The notes under the pieces are model-generated. The model saw only the letters and a program-made list of their open reading frames with translations, did not search any database and had not been told where the DNA came from. Below are positions 1-9,949 of a stretch of DNA of 64,000 nucleotides, in pieces. The stretch is from contig NZ_UAUU01000002.1 in the NCBI RefSeq assembly GCF_900457465.1, forward strand, positions 1,116,001-1,180,000. Reading direction: 5' to 3'. The position numbers and the translations under genes are program-made. Position 1 is the first letter of the stretch, and each line of letters begins with the position of its first letter. The stretch comes from Sphingobacterium multivorum. Lineage in GTDB: Bacteria > Bacteroidota > Bacteroidia > Sphingobacteriales > Sphingobacteriaceae.

Positions 1-439
1 ACAGATCCGAGCGCGTAATACCTGGCCCGCCTTTACGTGGCATTTTTTCGCCTTCAGCAACATCAAGAACGAATATGGTCAAATCGGCTAGATCCGGACT
101 AAACGTGGCTGTCAGATTATCACCCCCACTTTCAACAAATATCAGTTCCACATCCTCAAAACGATGCGCTAATTCTTCTACAGCTTCAATATTCATCGAA
201 GCATCTTCACGGATTGCCGTATGCGGGCAACCTCCTGTTTCAACACCAATAATACGTTCAGCGGGCAGTGCCGAATTCTGCTGTAGATACATCGCGTCCT
301 CACGCGTATAAATATCATTCGTTACAACACAAATACTATAATCTGCCGACATCGAACGTGTCAACCGTTCAATAAGTGCCGTCTTGCCAGAGCCCACAGG
401 ACCAGCAACACCAATTTTCACGTAATTTCTCTTAGACAT
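1..439 (-). CDS. ureG: Urease accessory GTPase UreG (partial, C-terminus beyond window)
   Basis: SIMIBI-class GTPase that delivers nickel to apo-urease together with UreE, UreF and UreD/H. The reading frame is open from the ATG at 439 to the window edge (146 codons), so the C-terminal third is missing. Visible motifs are a Walker A loop GPVGSGKT (residues 13-20) and the nickel-binding Cys-Pro-His in [11 protein letters not shown] near residue 70. It is the last visible gene of the urease operon, 16 bases after ureF. ureD/ureH is expected further left but is outside the window. Identity is near certain. Confidence 0.95.
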   Translation of the reverse strand, partial: MSKRNYVKIGVAGPVGSGKTALIERLTRSMSADYSICVVTNDIYTREDAMYLQQNSALPAERIIGVETGGCPHTAIREDASMNIEAVEELAHRFEDVELIFVESGGDNLTATFSPDLADLTIFVLDVAEGEKMPRKGGPGITRSDL

Positions 440-455
440 CTTTATTTCAATTTTT

Positions 456-1142
456 TTACGAAATGTAAATTCTCGTGTATAATTTTTCATGTTGCATGCA
501 TCGAATATCCTGAGCGATACAACAATTTCCAATTAGATCCTCATCCAGTTCGGGCTGTAATCCGACCAATTTATTAATCAAGGGCTGCAGTTTAAACAAA
601 ATCTGCTGTGCATCCATTTGGCTAATGGGAACCAGTTTGGCACAATTCGTCATAATACCATTCAAAGAATTATAATAAAAAGCGCTCAGTGCGTCTGCAT
701 AACTAATTTCCTGTGCATGGGCAAACATGGCAAATGCCATTGCATAGTGACCATGCAGTTCTTGCGCATTGATAGCCTTTAGATAAGCCGAACAACGCTT
801 GACCGGTTTTAACTTTTCTGTTAATTTCAAAAACCGTATTCCCAATTTTTTACTGGCATCCCGAATCTCATAGGGGGCTTTGAAAGCAGTAATTAATGCA
901 TCCAGTTCAGCGATCTTTTTCTTGGTTGCTCTTGATTCACACAATTGCCAGGCCTTATGAAAAAAAGCGGCATCGTTGTAATAGAAGCTATGCTCCAATA
1001 AAGTCTGTGCATATTCTTTTGCTGTTTTAGCATCATGTACAATCTCTTTATTGATATAGGTTTCCAAGCCATAGGAATGTGTGAAGCCTCCAATCGGAAA
1101 TACAGAGTCGTTAATCTGCATTAATGTCAACAATGGATTCAT
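456..1142 (-). CDS. ureF: Urease accessory protein UreF
   Basis: Nickel-insertion chaperone that bridges UreD and UreG on apo-urease in the cytoplasm. The 228-residue length and the opening ([21 protein letters not shown]) match the family signature; a second family block, the [16 protein letters not shown] region, lies around residues 160-175. It sits between ureE and ureG on the same strand with short gaps (23 and 16 bases), which fits co-transcription. Nothing looks truncated. Confidence 0.93.
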   Translation of the reverse strand: MNPLLTLMQINDSVFPIGGFTHSYGLETYINKEIVHDAKTAKEYAQTLLEHSFYYNDAAFFHKAWQLCESRATKKKIAELDALITAFKAPYEIRDASKKLGIRFLKLTEKLKPVKRCSAYLKAINAQELHGHYAMAFAMFAHAQEISYADALSAFYYNSLNGIMTNCAKLVPISQMDAQQILFKLQPLINKLVGLQPELDEDLIGNCCIAQDIRCMQHEKLYTRIYIS

Positions 1143-1165
1143 ATGTAATCGTTATTAATTAAGTA

Positions 1166-1660
1166 TTAAAGCCCCTTGGCCAAGGTAATTTTATGCTGGA
1201 CTACAGCATACTGATGTATGCGTAAAGTATGGGTTCTTTCAATCACCCGTAACTCTTTCGTCGGTGTAAAACCGGCCCTTTCTAAGATTTCCCAGAGGGG
1301 GTTTTCATACGCTGCAATAATTTCATGTGCAGCGTTTATGAAAACAGGGATATGTTTATTGCCAATTTCGAGACATATCCGAGCCATATCCAAGAGGTTT
1401 TTGGGGCGTACAACAAGGCAAGGACAGGGCAATATTCGAACAGCGATGCGCAGGTCCTTTGTTTCAAACAAAATATCACCGTCGAACAAGGATTCCGTTC
1501 CTAAATTTTTAAAGCCTATTTCGCGGCCTGCAACAGTGAAGCCCCGGATAATACGTCTTTCCGTATCGAACCATTCGAGTTCCAAAAAATCAAGTTCAAC
1601 GCCGTCCTGATCGGTGCCATCGGTCCAAATATTCCCCTTAATGTCTCTTGCTAACAACAT
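1166..1660 (-). CDS. ureE: Urease accessory protein UreE (nickel metallochaperone)
   Basis: 164-residue nickel carrier that supplies Ni(II) for UreG-dependent urease activation. The N-terminal half fits a UreE peptide-binding domain, and the C-terminal domain has the GNKHIPVFI segment (about residues 101-109) with the dimer-interface nickel-binding His. There is no long His-rich tail as in Klebsiella; the end is HQYAVVQHKITLAKGL, so nickel storage capacity is probably low. It lies 10 bases after ureC in the urease operon. Confidence 0.92.
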   Translation of the reverse strand: MLLARDIKGNIWTDGTDQDGVELDFLELEWFDTERRIIRGFTVAGREIGFKNLGTESLFDGDILFETKDLRIAVRILPCPCLVVRPKNLLDMARICLEIGNKHIPVFINAAHEIIAAYENPLWEILERAGFTPTKELRVIERTHTLRIHQYAVVQHKITLAKGL

Positions 1661-1670
1661 AAATAACCAA

Positions 1671-3521
1671 TTAGAATAAGAAGTACCGTTGGGCCATTGG
1701 AAGTTCCTTCAACGGTTCACAGGTTGCCAACACACCATCTACTGTCACTTCGTATGTTTCTGGATTAACGACGATATTTGGTGTAGCATGATTATGGACC
1801 ATATCTTTTTTCATCACCGTACGACATCCCTCCACAGGCAGACATTTACGCGATAAATTCAATTTTTGAATATTTCCGTTCTCCAACGAAATTTTCGAAA
1901 CGAAATTGAAGCATAGTTTTGAAACTGCTTTACCGTAATTTCCAAACATTGGCCTATAAATAATAGGCTGTGGTGTCGGAATCGACGCATTGGCGTCCCC
2001 CATTTTAGCACCCAAAATCATACCTCCTTTGATGATCAACTCGGGCTTTACACCAAATAATTCCGGTTTCCAAAGGATCAAATCGGCATACTTTCCTTTT
2101 TCAATCGAACCGATATATTGATCAATACCATGTGCTTTAGCAGGGTTGATTGTAAATTTAGATACATAACGTTTGACACGGAAGTTATCATTTTCTTTGC
2201 CTTTATCTTCAGCTAAAGGGCCGCGTTGGATTTTCATCTTATGGGCCGTTTGGAATGTACGGGAAATAACCTCTCCCACACGTCCCATCGCTTGGCTATC
2301 CGAACTCATAATGGAGAATACACCCATGTCTTGCAAAATATCTTCGGCAGCGATGGTCTGAGGACGGATACGTGAATCAGCAAATGCTACATCTTCTTTC
2401 ACATTTTTATCCAAGTGATGGCAGACCATCAACATGTCCAAATGTTCTTCAGCAGTATTTACCGTAAAAGGTTTTGTTGGATTGGTAGATGCAGGGAGGA
2501 TATTGGGATACATGGCGATCTTAATAATATCCGGAGCGTGTCCACCGCCAGCTCCTTCCGTGTGGAAAGTATGGATTACACGACCATCTATGGCGGCAAC
2601 AGTATCTTCCAGGAAACCGGCTTCATTCAACGTGTCGGTATGGATTGCGACTTGTACATCGTATTTATCAGCAACTTTCAATGCCGCATCAATTGTTGCC
2701 GGAGTAGCCCCCCAATCTTCATGGATTTTGACGCCCAGTGCTCCAGCTTCAATTTGTTCTTCGATAGGTTTAGTGGTCGATACGTTACCTTTTCCGAAAA
2801 AGCCAACATTGATAGGAAGGTTTTCAAAAGCTTCAAACATACGCTCGATATACCACTTTCCTGAAGTCACTGTCGTGGCCAGTGTTCCGTCGGCTGGTCC
2901 CGCACCGCCACCAATGAACGTGGTTACTCCAGAATATAGGGCTGTTTCAATCTGTTGCGGCGAGATAAAGTGAATGTGCGTATCAATACCGCCGGCAGTT
3001 AGTATATAGCCTGCTCCCCCATGTACTTCCGTAGACGCACCGATGATCATGCCCTCGGTTACACCATCCTGTACATCTGGGTTTCCAGCTTTACCAATAC
3101 CGACAATTTTACCATCCTTAATTCCGATATCACCTTTTACGATACCCCAGTGGTCGATGATAATGACATTAGTGATGCAAAAATCCAATACCCCCTCATC
3201 ACGCAAGGCACGGGCAGATTGTCCCATACCGTCACGAATGGTTTTACCACCGCCAAACTTGTTCTCTTCTCCGTAAACATTGAAATCTTTTTCAATTTCA
3301 ATGAAAAGCTCTGTATCTGCCAGACGAACCTTATCTCCAGTGGTGGGTCCAAAAAGAGCAGCATATTTGTCTCTTGGGATATAAAGTTCCCCATCAACAT
3401 ATTTTACAGATGATTTATCTAAACCTAGTTTATCTAAACCAAGCGCATGTAGACCAACAGTAGTTCCCAACGTGGTGAGTCCTACGACTTTAATCCATTC
3501 GCGTCTATTCCATCCTCCCAT
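1671..3521 (-). CDS. ureC: Urease alpha subunit UreC with N-terminal Tat-like extension
   Basis: Catalytic subunit of urease (urea to ammonia and carbamate). All active-site residues are present with a constant +48 offset from Klebsiella numbering: His182 and His184 (THIH), carbamylated Lys265 and His267 (KIHEDWG), His294, His320, catalytic His368 (CHHLD) and Asp408. The offset is an N-terminal extension, [11 protein letters not shown] (residues 5-15) followed by a hydrophobic stretch to about residue 28, which resembles a twin-arginine signal. No ATG or GTG exists between this start and the [10 protein letters not shown] block; only a TTG at codon 18, so the extension is probably translated. 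Codons 27-36 encode LGLDK twice. The ureB stop is 2 bases upstream. Confidence 0.95.
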   Translation of the reverse strand: MGGWNRREWIKVVGLTTLGTTVGLHALGLDKLGLDKSSVKYVDGELYIPRDKYAALFGPTTGDKVRLADTELFIEIEKDFNVYGEENKFGGGKTIRDGMGQSARALRDEGVLDFCITNVIIIDHWGIVKGDIGIKDGKIVGIGKAGNPDVQDGVTEGMIIGASTEVHGGAGYILTAGGIDTHIHFISPQQIETALYSGVTTFIGGGAGPADGTLATTVTSGKWYIERMFEAFENLPINVGFFGKGNVSTTKPIEEQIEAGALGVKIHEDWGATPATIDAALKVADKYDVQVAIHTDTLNEAGFLEDTVAAIDGRVIHTFHTEGAGGGHAPDIIKIAMYPNILPASTNPTKPFTVNTAEEHLDMLMVCHHLDKNVKEDVAFADSRIRPQTIAAEDILQDMGVFSIMSSDSQAMGRVGEVISRTFQTAHKMKIQRGPLAEDKGKENDNFRVKRYVSKFTINPAKAHGIDQYIGSIEKGKYADLILWKPELFGVKPELIIKGGMILGAKMGDANASIPTPQPIIYRPMFGNYGKAVSKLCFNFVSKISLENGNIQKLNLSRKCLPVEGCRTVMKKDMVHNHATPNIVVNPETYEVTVDGVLATCEPLKELPMAQRYFLF

Positions 3522-3523
3522 AG

Positions 3524-3904
3524 TTACTTCGATTGTCTGAATTTTAATTTTTTCATTTTATCAATGGCTTTGCTTTTCACCGATTGATCTGTATACTTAC
3601 CATTTGTCAATCCATTAAAACCGTGGATTTCCTTACTTCCGCCAAATTCAACCAGAACAACTGATTTTTGTTCCCCTGGTTCAAAACGAACAGCGGTACT
3701 GGCTGGAATATTCAAGCGCATCCCAAACGCTTTCTCTCTGTCGAAGGAAAGCAACTTGTTGGCTTCAAAGAAATGATAGTGTGAACCCACCTGAATAGGT
3801 CGGTCACCTTCATTTTTCACAACGATGCTTGTGGTTCTGTGCCCAACATTAGCTTTGATTTCCTCTTTTTTTAAAATGTATTCTCCTGGAATCATATCAT
3901 TCAA
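3524..3904 (-). CDS. ureB: Urease beta subunit UreB
   Basis: 126-residue structural subunit of the urease trimer. It starts with [10 protein letters not shown] (from residue 4) and has the family core [19 protein letters not shown] and the [17 protein letters not shown] block. It is separate from ureA, as in most bacteria rather than fused as in Helicobacter. No export signal is visible, so if UreC is exported by Tat the beta and gamma subunits would have to travel as passengers of the folded complex. Six bases separate it from ureA. Confidence 0.95.
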   Translation of the reverse strand: MNDMIPGEYILKKEEIKANVGHRTTSIVVKNEGDRPIQVGSHYHFFEANKLLSFDREKAFGMRLNIPASTAVRFEPGEQKSVVLVEFGGSKEIHGFNGLTNGKYTDQSVKSKAIDKMKKLKFRQSK

Positions 3905-3910
3905 TATTTA

Positions 3911-4213
3911 TTAACGAATAGGATCATGGACAGTCACCAATTTAGTACCGTCCGGAAAAGTTACTTCGATCTGAACATCATGGATCATTTCGGGGACTCC
4001 TTCCATGACTTGGCTCCTTTTCAATAAAGTAGTACCATAAGACATTAAGTCCGCCACAGACCTCCCGTCCCTAGCCTCCTCCATGATCTGGGCACTGATG
4101 TAAGCGATACACTCTGGATAATTTAATTTTACCCCGCGTTTCAATCGCTTAGCCGCCAATTCGCCGGCCAAATGCAACAGCAGCTTTTCTGTTTCTCTCG
4201 GTGTTAAACGCAT
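3911..4213 (-). CDS. ureA: Urease gamma subunit UreA
   Basis: 100-residue gamma subunit. The start is placed at the ATG opening [20 protein letters not shown], the exact family N-terminus; the open frame continues 69 bases upstream but would add residues not found in UreA. The central [19 protein letters not shown] segment and the C-terminal [16 protein letters not shown] are characteristic. It is the first structural gene of the operon, 37 bases after the porin stop. Confidence 0.95.
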   Translation of the reverse strand: MRLTPRETEKLLLHLAGELAAKRLKRGVKLNYPECIAYISAQIMEEARDGRSVADLMSYGTTLLKRSQVMEGVPEMIHDVQIEVTFPDGTKLVTVHDPIR

Positions 4214-4250
4214 AAAAAAATAGTTATTTGTTAATTTGTTAAAGGAATTA

Positions 4251-5441
4251 TTATAAAACTGGAATGGTAAAATATGCCCCAAAGGCTAAGCGGTTGTACT
4301 GACTCTTGGCCATATCCATATAGTCCTTATAGTTTACGGTGTTACCGACGTAACCTAGATAGAACCGAAGATCCTGGTTATGAAACGGCTTATGTTGCAA
4401 AGCCGCAAAATAGGTCCAGTTTTGGCGAAAATTCTTGCCGAGTTGCTTATCATCCCGCGATCCCGCAATCTCATAGCCACCTTTCAACGCCAGCTCCCAT
4501 TTTTTACTCAAAAATTGATCATAGCGCAGTATGGCAGAGCTGTAGTTTACATCTTTGGCCAATACACGGTTCTCGCCAGTTCGACCATAAAATTCGTTGA
4601 TCGCGGAAGATGCAATCATTGCATGATCGACAGCAAGATAAGAGTACTGTAAATCAAGATATAGCATCTGCTTTGCTGTTTTGAATTTATTCGCTAATGA
4701 AATGGCATGATTGGTATGTCCCTTTGCGAACTGAGCGATGTTGTAAGACCATTTCGTATTAAAACGTTTGTCCATAAATGCACCCACCCATGTGAAATAG
4801 GCTCCCATAGGCACAGTAGAGCGTTCCAAATCACCTACAGCAAAACCATTTTTTGTATGAAGCTCCATAAAACTATCATTGGTTGTGTTGTAAACTTGGG
4901 CATGCAACGAATGATTCGGGTTGACTTCATAGGATAACATTCCTCCGACGACGAAGAGATTCAATATACGGTCTACATAGTCTGTGAACTTATATTCGTA
5001 AATTGGGTTATTTTCGAACTCATAACTCCCGACCATTGCACTTTGTTTACCGGCCGTAACAGACCATTTGAGATCCTTGCCAAACTTGTACTTAATATAA
5101 GCCATATCCAAGGCACGCGATCCATTATCCTGACTCGTTGGAGCAAATGACCTATTGAGGCGAAAACGTACTTTATAGGATAATCGATCATTGTATTCCC
5201 CGCTCATCAGAATACGGGCGTCATCAAGGTTTGCTTTTGCTTGAGAAGCACCCTCGCCATTGTCCGTTTGCAGACCTGCTCTTAACAGGACATCCAATTG
5301 AAATGATTTTGCTCTCGCGGGTTCTTTCAGTAGCAAGCTGCTTCTCTGTGCCTGAACAGAGTCCGTTTGGACCTGCTCCTGCGCATGCAATGATGCTACG
5401 CCAATCCCAAGTGTTGTAAAAAGTAAACGTGTTTTTTTCAT
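4251..5441 (-). CDS. Outer-membrane porin-like beta-barrel in the urease operon
   Basis: 396 residues from the ATG at 5441, chosen because it begins a clean signal peptide ([21 protein letters not shown]) that the longer frame lacks. The mature part is rich in alternating aromatic strands ([33 protein letters not shown]) and ends [12 protein letters not shown], typical of a Bacteroidota phosphate-selective/OprP-type porin barrel. It directly precedes ureA on the same strand, which suggests a role in urea or nickel passage across the outer membrane; the substrate is inferred from context only. Confidence 0.75.
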   Translation of the reverse strand: MKKTRLLFTTLGIGVASLHAQEQVQTDSVQAQRSSLLLKEPARAKSFQLDVLLRAGLQTDNGEGASQAKANLDDARILMSGEYNDRLSYKVRFRLNRSFAPTSQDNGSRALDMAYIKYKFGKDLKWSVTAGKQSAMVGSYEFENNPIYEYKFTDYVDRILNLFVVGGMLSYEVNPNHSLHAQVYNTTNDSFMELHTKNGFAVGDLERSTVPMGAYFTWVGAFMDKRFNTKWSYNIAQFAKGHTNHAISLANKFKTAKQMLYLDLQYSYLAVDHAMIASSAINEFYGRTGENRVLAKDVNYSSAILRYDQFLSKKWELALKGGYEIAGSRDDKQLGKNFRQNWTYFAALQHKPFHNQDLRFYLGYVGNTVNYKDYMDMAKSQYNRLAFGAYFTIPVL

Positions 5442-5598
5442 CCTTATAGTGTATTCCTCTAGGGTAAAGAAGCCATCCCGCAGTTTCAAAACAGAATTCG
5501 ATTCAAAACAACAAGATAGATCCATGCTTTATACTTATCTCCGGTACAAGTATATCACAGCCACCTAAAAATGGAATAAGGATGAGATTAAAATGAAA

Positions 5599-6981
5599 TT
5601 AGAAAGGAGTTTTTGGGATTGTAACAACGACCAAAGTGCCTTGACCTTCCGCTGAATGGAGGAGCAATTCAGCACCATGGAGGTCAAAGATATTTTTGGC
5701 TAAAACAAGCCCCAAACCATTGCCATAGATATCACCGACATTAGAAGCACGGTAAAAAGAGGTAAAAATATGTGGCTGGTCTTTTTTAGGAATACCGATC
5801 CCTTGATCAAACACTTTTATCGTAATATTTTTGCTATCGCTACTTATTGCTACGCCAACCTGCAGTCCATTGCCGTACTTAAATGCATTTGAAATAATAT
5901 TGCTAAAGGCAATAAAAAACAGATCCGGATTCGCCAAAACCGTAAGTTCATCACTATCTTCCGGGATTTCCGTTAGATCAAAAGAAAGCTTGAGGTCCTT
6001 ATGAATACTTTTTTCCGCTTTATAAATTTCATAGAGTAACTCGTCAATTCGAATAATTTCTTTATTGTCCACTTCCCCCTTGAAACCCATGCGAGATAGC
6101 TGCAAAAGATTATTGATAATCAACTCCATTTTATCCGCATATTTTGCGATAGTCTCCAGGGAATAATAGGCTTCATGCTCTTTCGACAAGAGCTGTTGCG
6201 CCAATTCGGCTTCTCCCCCAATAATTGTAAGTGGGGTTTTTAGCGAATGTGAGGCATTTCCGATAAAACTCTGTTGCGATTGAACCGAAATATCCAATCG
6301 GTTAAGCATTGAATTTAAGTTCGCAATCAAAACACCCAATTCATCTTTGCTATTACTGAATTTACTGAACAGGCGATGGTCTAAATGGGCGATATCAACT
6401 TTATCTAAATCATTGTTGATATCTTTAATAGGTTTCAATAATCGGTCAGCAAAGTAAAAAGACATGAGTACGATTAAAAAAATCGCCAAAATCCCACCTG
6501 TGATCAGTGTCCGATCCAATTGACACTGTTCCTCATGACCGTAATCATCGATCCCTTCCGATACAACAATCAAATTCTCGTGGTGAAGATGATCTTGAAA
6601 GAATACCGCTACAAAAGCAGTCTTACCATGCATGTATCTTCCCTTTCCATGGCGAATTACGTCGGTATAGAATGTTTCGGGCATGGGCAACTCAGGCCGC
6701 ATTTGAACACGATCACTTCCTTTAACAACACGAATAAGATGGTCTGTTCCCTCAGATAACTGTTTCAGGTATTTACGTTTTACCTGAATATAGAGCGCTC
6801 TATTTTCATCCTTCTGATGGACGATGTGATCTCCAACAATCACGGCATTCTCTTCTAGCCGATGAAAAAATTTAGTTTGCAGACTGTCGTACGTGAAATA
6901 AGACACATAAATGGCAAAAACAACAAGCAGCAGGGTACTGATGATCGAAAATAGAAGAACTATTTTGGTCCTAATTTTCAT
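5599..6981 (-). CDS. Sensor histidine kinase (HAMP-HisKA-HATPase)
   Basis: 460-residue inner-membrane kinase. Order: TM1 (residues 7-29), a periplasmic sensor of about 130 residues with a His-rich segment (FFQDHLHHENL), TM2 (about 160-178), HAMP, HisKA with phospho-acceptor His245 in ASHSLKTPLT, and HATPase with N-box NIISNAFKYG and G-boxes FDQGIGIP and GNGLGLVLAKNI. The residue after the His is Ser rather than the usual Glu, as in PhoQ. It overlaps the 3' end of its regulator by 11 bases and lies upstream of the porin/urease operon on the same strand, so it may control it. Confidence 0.9.
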   Translation of the reverse strand: MKIRTKIVLLFSIISTLLLVVFAIYVSYFTYDSLQTKFFHRLEENAVIVGDHIVHQKDENRALYIQVKRKYLKQLSEGTDHLIRVVKGSDRVQMRPELPMPETFYTDVIRHGKGRYMHGKTAFVAVFFQDHLHHENLIVVSEGIDDYGHEEQCQLDRTLITGGILAIFLIVLMSFYFADRLLKPIKDINNDLDKVDIAHLDHRLFSKFSNSKDELGVLIANLNSMLNRLDISVQSQQSFIGNASHSLKTPLTIIGGEAELAQQLLSKEHEAYYSLETIAKYADKMELIINNLLQLSRMGFKGEVDNKEIIRIDELLYEIYKAEKSIHKDLKLSFDLTEIPEDSDELTVLANPDLFFIAFSNIISNAFKYGNGLQVGVAISSDSKNITIKVFDQGIGIPKKDQPHIFTSFYRASNVGDIYGNGLGLVLAKNIFDLHGAELLLHSAEGQGTLVVVTIPKTPF

Positions 6982-7652
6982 GACGGATTACATAGCCCAT
7001 ACTAATCACTGTATGGATAAGTTTACGCGAAAATTGTTTATCGATCTTTTTCCGAAGGTAATTCACATATACGTCAACAACATTGGTACTTAAGTCAACA
7101 TCCATACCCCATACTTCCTCCAGGATATCGATCCGGCTCAATACCTTATTTCGATTGAGCATTAAAAAATTCAAGTAGACGAAATTCAGTAGCGGTAAGA
7201 ATAATAGGAGAATTGGCACGTTGAACCGATTTGCTGTCTCTATCCAATTGAAGATCGTCAAATACCAATATATTTTTCTGCTCGGTCACTGTTTTGGATT
7301 TGCGGCTGTAGCGGCTGATTCGAGCCTTTAATTCCTCTAAACGGAAGGGCTTCGTCAAGTAATCATCCGCATCCCTGTCAAATGCCTCGACGATGTCCTC
7401 CGTTTGATTTAATGCCGTCAAGATAATAATAGGGACTTCGTTGTTTGACATCCGAATGTTTTTACAGACATCCAAACCATTCATACCAGGCAACATTACA
7501 TCCAACAGGATGAGGTCATAATGATTCAATCCCGCCATTTTTAGACCAGTATAACCGTCCATAGCAATACTAATATGATAGCCTTCTTCTTTTAAGCCTC
7601 TTTCGATCAATGATATGACAGATGGTTCGTCCTCAATTAGTAATAGTTCCAC
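6971..7652 (-). pseudogene. OmpR-family response regulator split by a +1 frameshift
   Basis: The first frame (7652 to 7146) encodes a complete receiver domain with phospho-acceptor Asp51 (LLLDVMLPGMNG) and the switch Lys of DDYLTKPF, and it enters the winged helix at LTATEFRLLEF before stopping. The rest of the winged helix (LMLNRNKVLSRIDILEEVWG to SMGYVIRHEN) continues in another frame down to 6971. Removing one base from the A6 run at 7164-7169 gives an uninterrupted 226-residue regulator, the normal family length. As read, the protein would lack its recognition helix. True mutation, phase variation or homopolymer sequencing error cannot be told apart here. Confidence 0.85.
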
Positions 7653-8055
7653 AGGTATCTCTTTTAAACAGTAAAAAATTCGAGGTTTGTAAAATACAAA
7701 ATTAACATGTCACCTTTTCTCAAAAAGCTACATTCTTAAATTATTTTCGCTTTTTCTTGACGATTATATGATAATAACACATAAAATAAGTATAAAAACA
7801 CATACACCCTCAAGATCCCTTAACCACCGCCATGACATCAATTTACTTCAAGTGGTATAGCGATATACCGCAACTCAAAACCTCTACTTAAAAGAATCAG
7901 ACTATTCTTAACACTTGAAACTTAGCACAGACCAAAAACCGGATTTAAGCATTCGAATACAATAATATCTATTTTTGAAAGAATTTCCACAAATAACGAA
8001 AGATTATTTCAAAAATCAATTGAATTTCAATATTTTTGTAGCTCAAAATCACACA
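7653..8055. promoter_or_regulatory. Divergent intergenic region between two-component system and WG-repeat gene
   Basis: About 400 bases without a credible gene, AT-rich. On the plus strand, TATTTTTG boxes at 7970-7977 and 8031-8038 match the Bacteroidota -7 consensus; the second is 17 bases before the ATG at 8056. An imperfect inverted repeat GTGGTATA-GCGA-TATACCGC spans 7852-7871. No -33 element is convincing. Confidence 0.4.
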
Positions 8056-9459
8056 ATGAAACAATTTATCCTTTGTTTACAGCTGGCATTTTTACTCCTT
8101 ATAGGACAAGGACATGCTCAGGAGAAACTATATAAAATTTCATACCAATTTGCTGATCCTGAAACGGGAACAGATACGGCATCTTCAGAATTCATCAAAA
8201 TATTGGCTGGAAATAAGGAAGCGTTAATGCAGGCCTTCATCGCGAAAGACCAGATGCGAATTGAAAGTCTATTATTCGGAAAATCGATACAGATCAGCAA
8301 TATCCGCGAAGGCAGTTCTTTTCTACTGGATGAAATAAATAAAACCTATACCGCAACAGAACTGGCTACGGGCAAACTCATTGAGACTTCCGCAAACGAA
8401 GGCGATAATTATGCCTATTCAGGGGATTTTGAGATCAGCTTAATTCCTAATCAAAAGAAAATAATTGCAGGAATTACCTGCGAAAAAGCAACATTCAATC
8501 TAACAGGTAGTCAAGATCCACAAACGGAAATTACCGTTTGGTATGCACCCAAATTACCAAAGTTATACTGGGGCACTTACGATTATCTCGAAAAAGTACC
8601 TGGGGCAGCGCTCTATATCGGATCGGCGGGTTTAGGAATTCAGGCCACTAAAGTCGAGGAGATAACATTCGACCAATCGCTCTTTGAAGTCCCAGCAGAT
8701 TACGAAGAAGGTGAAGCTACAGATGAAGCTGTAGATTCCACGTTAAACGACCATCTATCTTGGTATCAAGATTCCAGCACATCATATTTTGGTGTACAGG
8801 ACAGCTTAGGAAACAAATTAACACCAGCAAAATATACGGCAATATATAGCTATGTAGGAGACTATGCCATCGTAAACGATGCAGCGCAAATGTTTGGCTT
8901 GATAGATCTCCATGGCAAAGAAGTTATTCCATGTCAATATGAATCGCTCAGTTTAGAAACCGAAGGCGGTCCTGTGGTTTATATGAGCGATCTTAAGTAT
9001 GGACTTCTGGATACAAACGGTAAAATATTGCTGAAGGCGAAGTATGACTTTATTTCAGTACCTAGCCCAGCATATGGACTTTTTACGGAAGGAGAATACA
9101 CGGGTATTATTGATCAAAAAGGCACCGTTTTACTTCCTGCCAAATATGAGACCATTTCAGATTATCGCGATAATCTCGCGTTAATTATAGTAAACCAATC
9201 CTACCAGCTTATTAATAAAACGGGGCACAATCAACTTAAGACGAACTATGAATTTCTGTCTTTTGCAGGAGAGAAACTTCTTTTGGCCTTTAAAGACGAC
9301 AAGTACGGATACATTGATTACACAGGAAAAGTCGTGGTCCCAATTAAATTTCAGAATGCCCAAGATTTTGAAAACGGGCTAGCGCTTGTAACAGAGGATC
9401 TAGGGAATTTTTACTATATTGACACAAAAGGGAAGTTTATCAAGAAATATGAAGAGTAA
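8056..9459 (+). CDS. Secreted WG-repeat protein
   Basis: 467 residues from the ATG at 8056, chosen because it begins a signal peptide (MKQFILCLQLAFLLLIGQGHAQ); the longer frame would start at TTG. Residues from about 25 to 215 resemble a GLPGLI/DUF4412-like periplasmic domain (SLIPNQKKIIAGITCEKATF, VWYAPKLPKLYWG). The second half has WG/KWG repeats of about 45 residues (FGLIDLHGKEVIPCQYE, YGLLDTNGKILLKAKYD, YGYIDYTGKVVVPIKF). Such repeats form beta-propeller-like or solenoid surfaces; the function is unknown. It overlaps the next gene by 11 bases. Confidence 0.8.
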   Translation: MKQFILCLQLAFLLLIGQGHAQEKLYKISYQFADPETGTDTASSEFIKILAGNKEALMQAFIAKDQMRIESLLFGKSIQISNIREGSSFLLDEINKTYTATELATGKLIETSANEGDNYAYSGDFEISLIPNQKKIIAGITCEKATFNLTGSQDPQTEITVWYAPKLPKLYWGTYDYLEKVPGAALYIGSAGLGIQATKVEEITFDQSLFEVPADYEEGEATDEAVDSTLNDHLSWYQDSSTSYFGVQDSLGNKLTPAKYTAIYSYVGDYAIVNDAAQMFGLIDLHGKEVIPCQYESLSLETEGGPVVYMSDLKYGLLDTNGKILLKAKYDFISVPSPAYGLFTEGEYTGIIDQKGTVLLPAKYETISDYRDNLALIIVNQSYQLINKTGHNQLKTNYEFLSFAGEKLLLAFKDDKYGYIDYTGKVVVPIKFQNAQDFENGLALVTEDLGNFYYIDTKGKFIKKYEE

Positions 9460-9889
9460 TCCACAGACATTCCACTTGTCGACATTGCATCGTGGAAAAT
9501 ACATGTTAATCTTGCTGGTTTCAATCTTTTTGATCGGAATGGTCATGTCTAAAGTTCCCATACAAGAAATTCTCAAGATTATTGTTGCTCTTTTAATGAT
9601 CCCTTTAGCACTGTATTTGGCCATAAAGTGTTCGACTTTATCATCGACTTGGGTCTTGGACGAAAATACACTGCAGATAAGCAATGCTAAAAAAACAATC
9701 GTTTTCCCTCTGAATAATATTTCTCATATCAGGAATCTTAAACGTTCTGGCGGAAACCTGATCATTATCAACCAAAACAAAGGACCGGCTTTTCGTACTT
9801 GGCGCAACAAATTATTTCAAAAAGAAGATGATCTTCCTCTGCTAACCGAAGCCCTAAAGACCGCAGACATCGAATATTACGACCTATAA
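9449..9889 (+). CDS. Small membrane protein of unknown function
   Basis: 146 residues with the start placed at the ATG at 9449, inside the 3' end of the WG-repeat gene (translationally coupled overlap). It has two hydrophobic segments close together (about residues 19-37 and 42-60) followed by a cytoplasmic domain of about 85 residues (STWVLDENTLQISN, IVFPLNNISHIRNLKRSGGN) that resembles a bacterial PH-like fold. I do not recognise a named family. Probably co-transcribed with the upstream gene. Confidence 0.65.
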   Translation: MKSNPQTFHLSTLHRGKYMLILLVSIFLIGMVMSKVPIQEILKIIVALLMIPLALYLAIKCSTLSSTWVLDENTLQISNAKKTIVFPLNNISHIRNLKRSGGNLIIINQNKGPAFRTWRNKLFQKEDDLPLLTEALKTADIEYYDL

Positions 9890-9905
9890 ATTCTTTCTTC
9901 CTTCG

Positions 9906-9919
9906 GTAACATTTGTTAC
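9906..9919. promoter_or_regulatory. Perfect palindrome GTAACA-TT-TGTTAC before sulfur operon (candidate Crp/Fnr-type operator)
   Basis: Seen directly: GTAACATTTGTTAC, with a third half-site TGTAACA at 9948-9954. The palindrome is centred about 30 bases upstream of the -7 box at 9942-9949. Spacing and symmetry suit a dimeric helix-turn-helix regulator such as a Crp/Fnr family member; the regulator itself is not in the window. Confidence 0.5.
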
Positions 9920-9941
9920 AGGCTTTTGCAAAGGCAGTATG

Positions 9942-9949
9942 TACCTTTG
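9942..9949 (+). promoter_or_regulatory. -7 promoter box TACCTTTG for sulfur operon
   Basis: Matches the Bacteroidota TAnnTTTG consensus, 23 bases before the ATG at 9973. A TTTG at 9925-9928 is too close for a standard -33 box, in line with a promoter that needs an activator. Confidence 0.5.

Noticed and set aside
2415..2973. Two overlapping plus-strand frames of 149 and 179 codons
   Set aside because: They are antisense to the highly conserved ureC core; their content is a by-product of ureC codon use and has no recognisable motifs.
7146..7261. Programmed ribosomal frameshift in the response regulator
   Set aside because: No slippery heptamer followed by a stable stem or pseudoknot was seen; a plain one-base indel in a T run explains the break.
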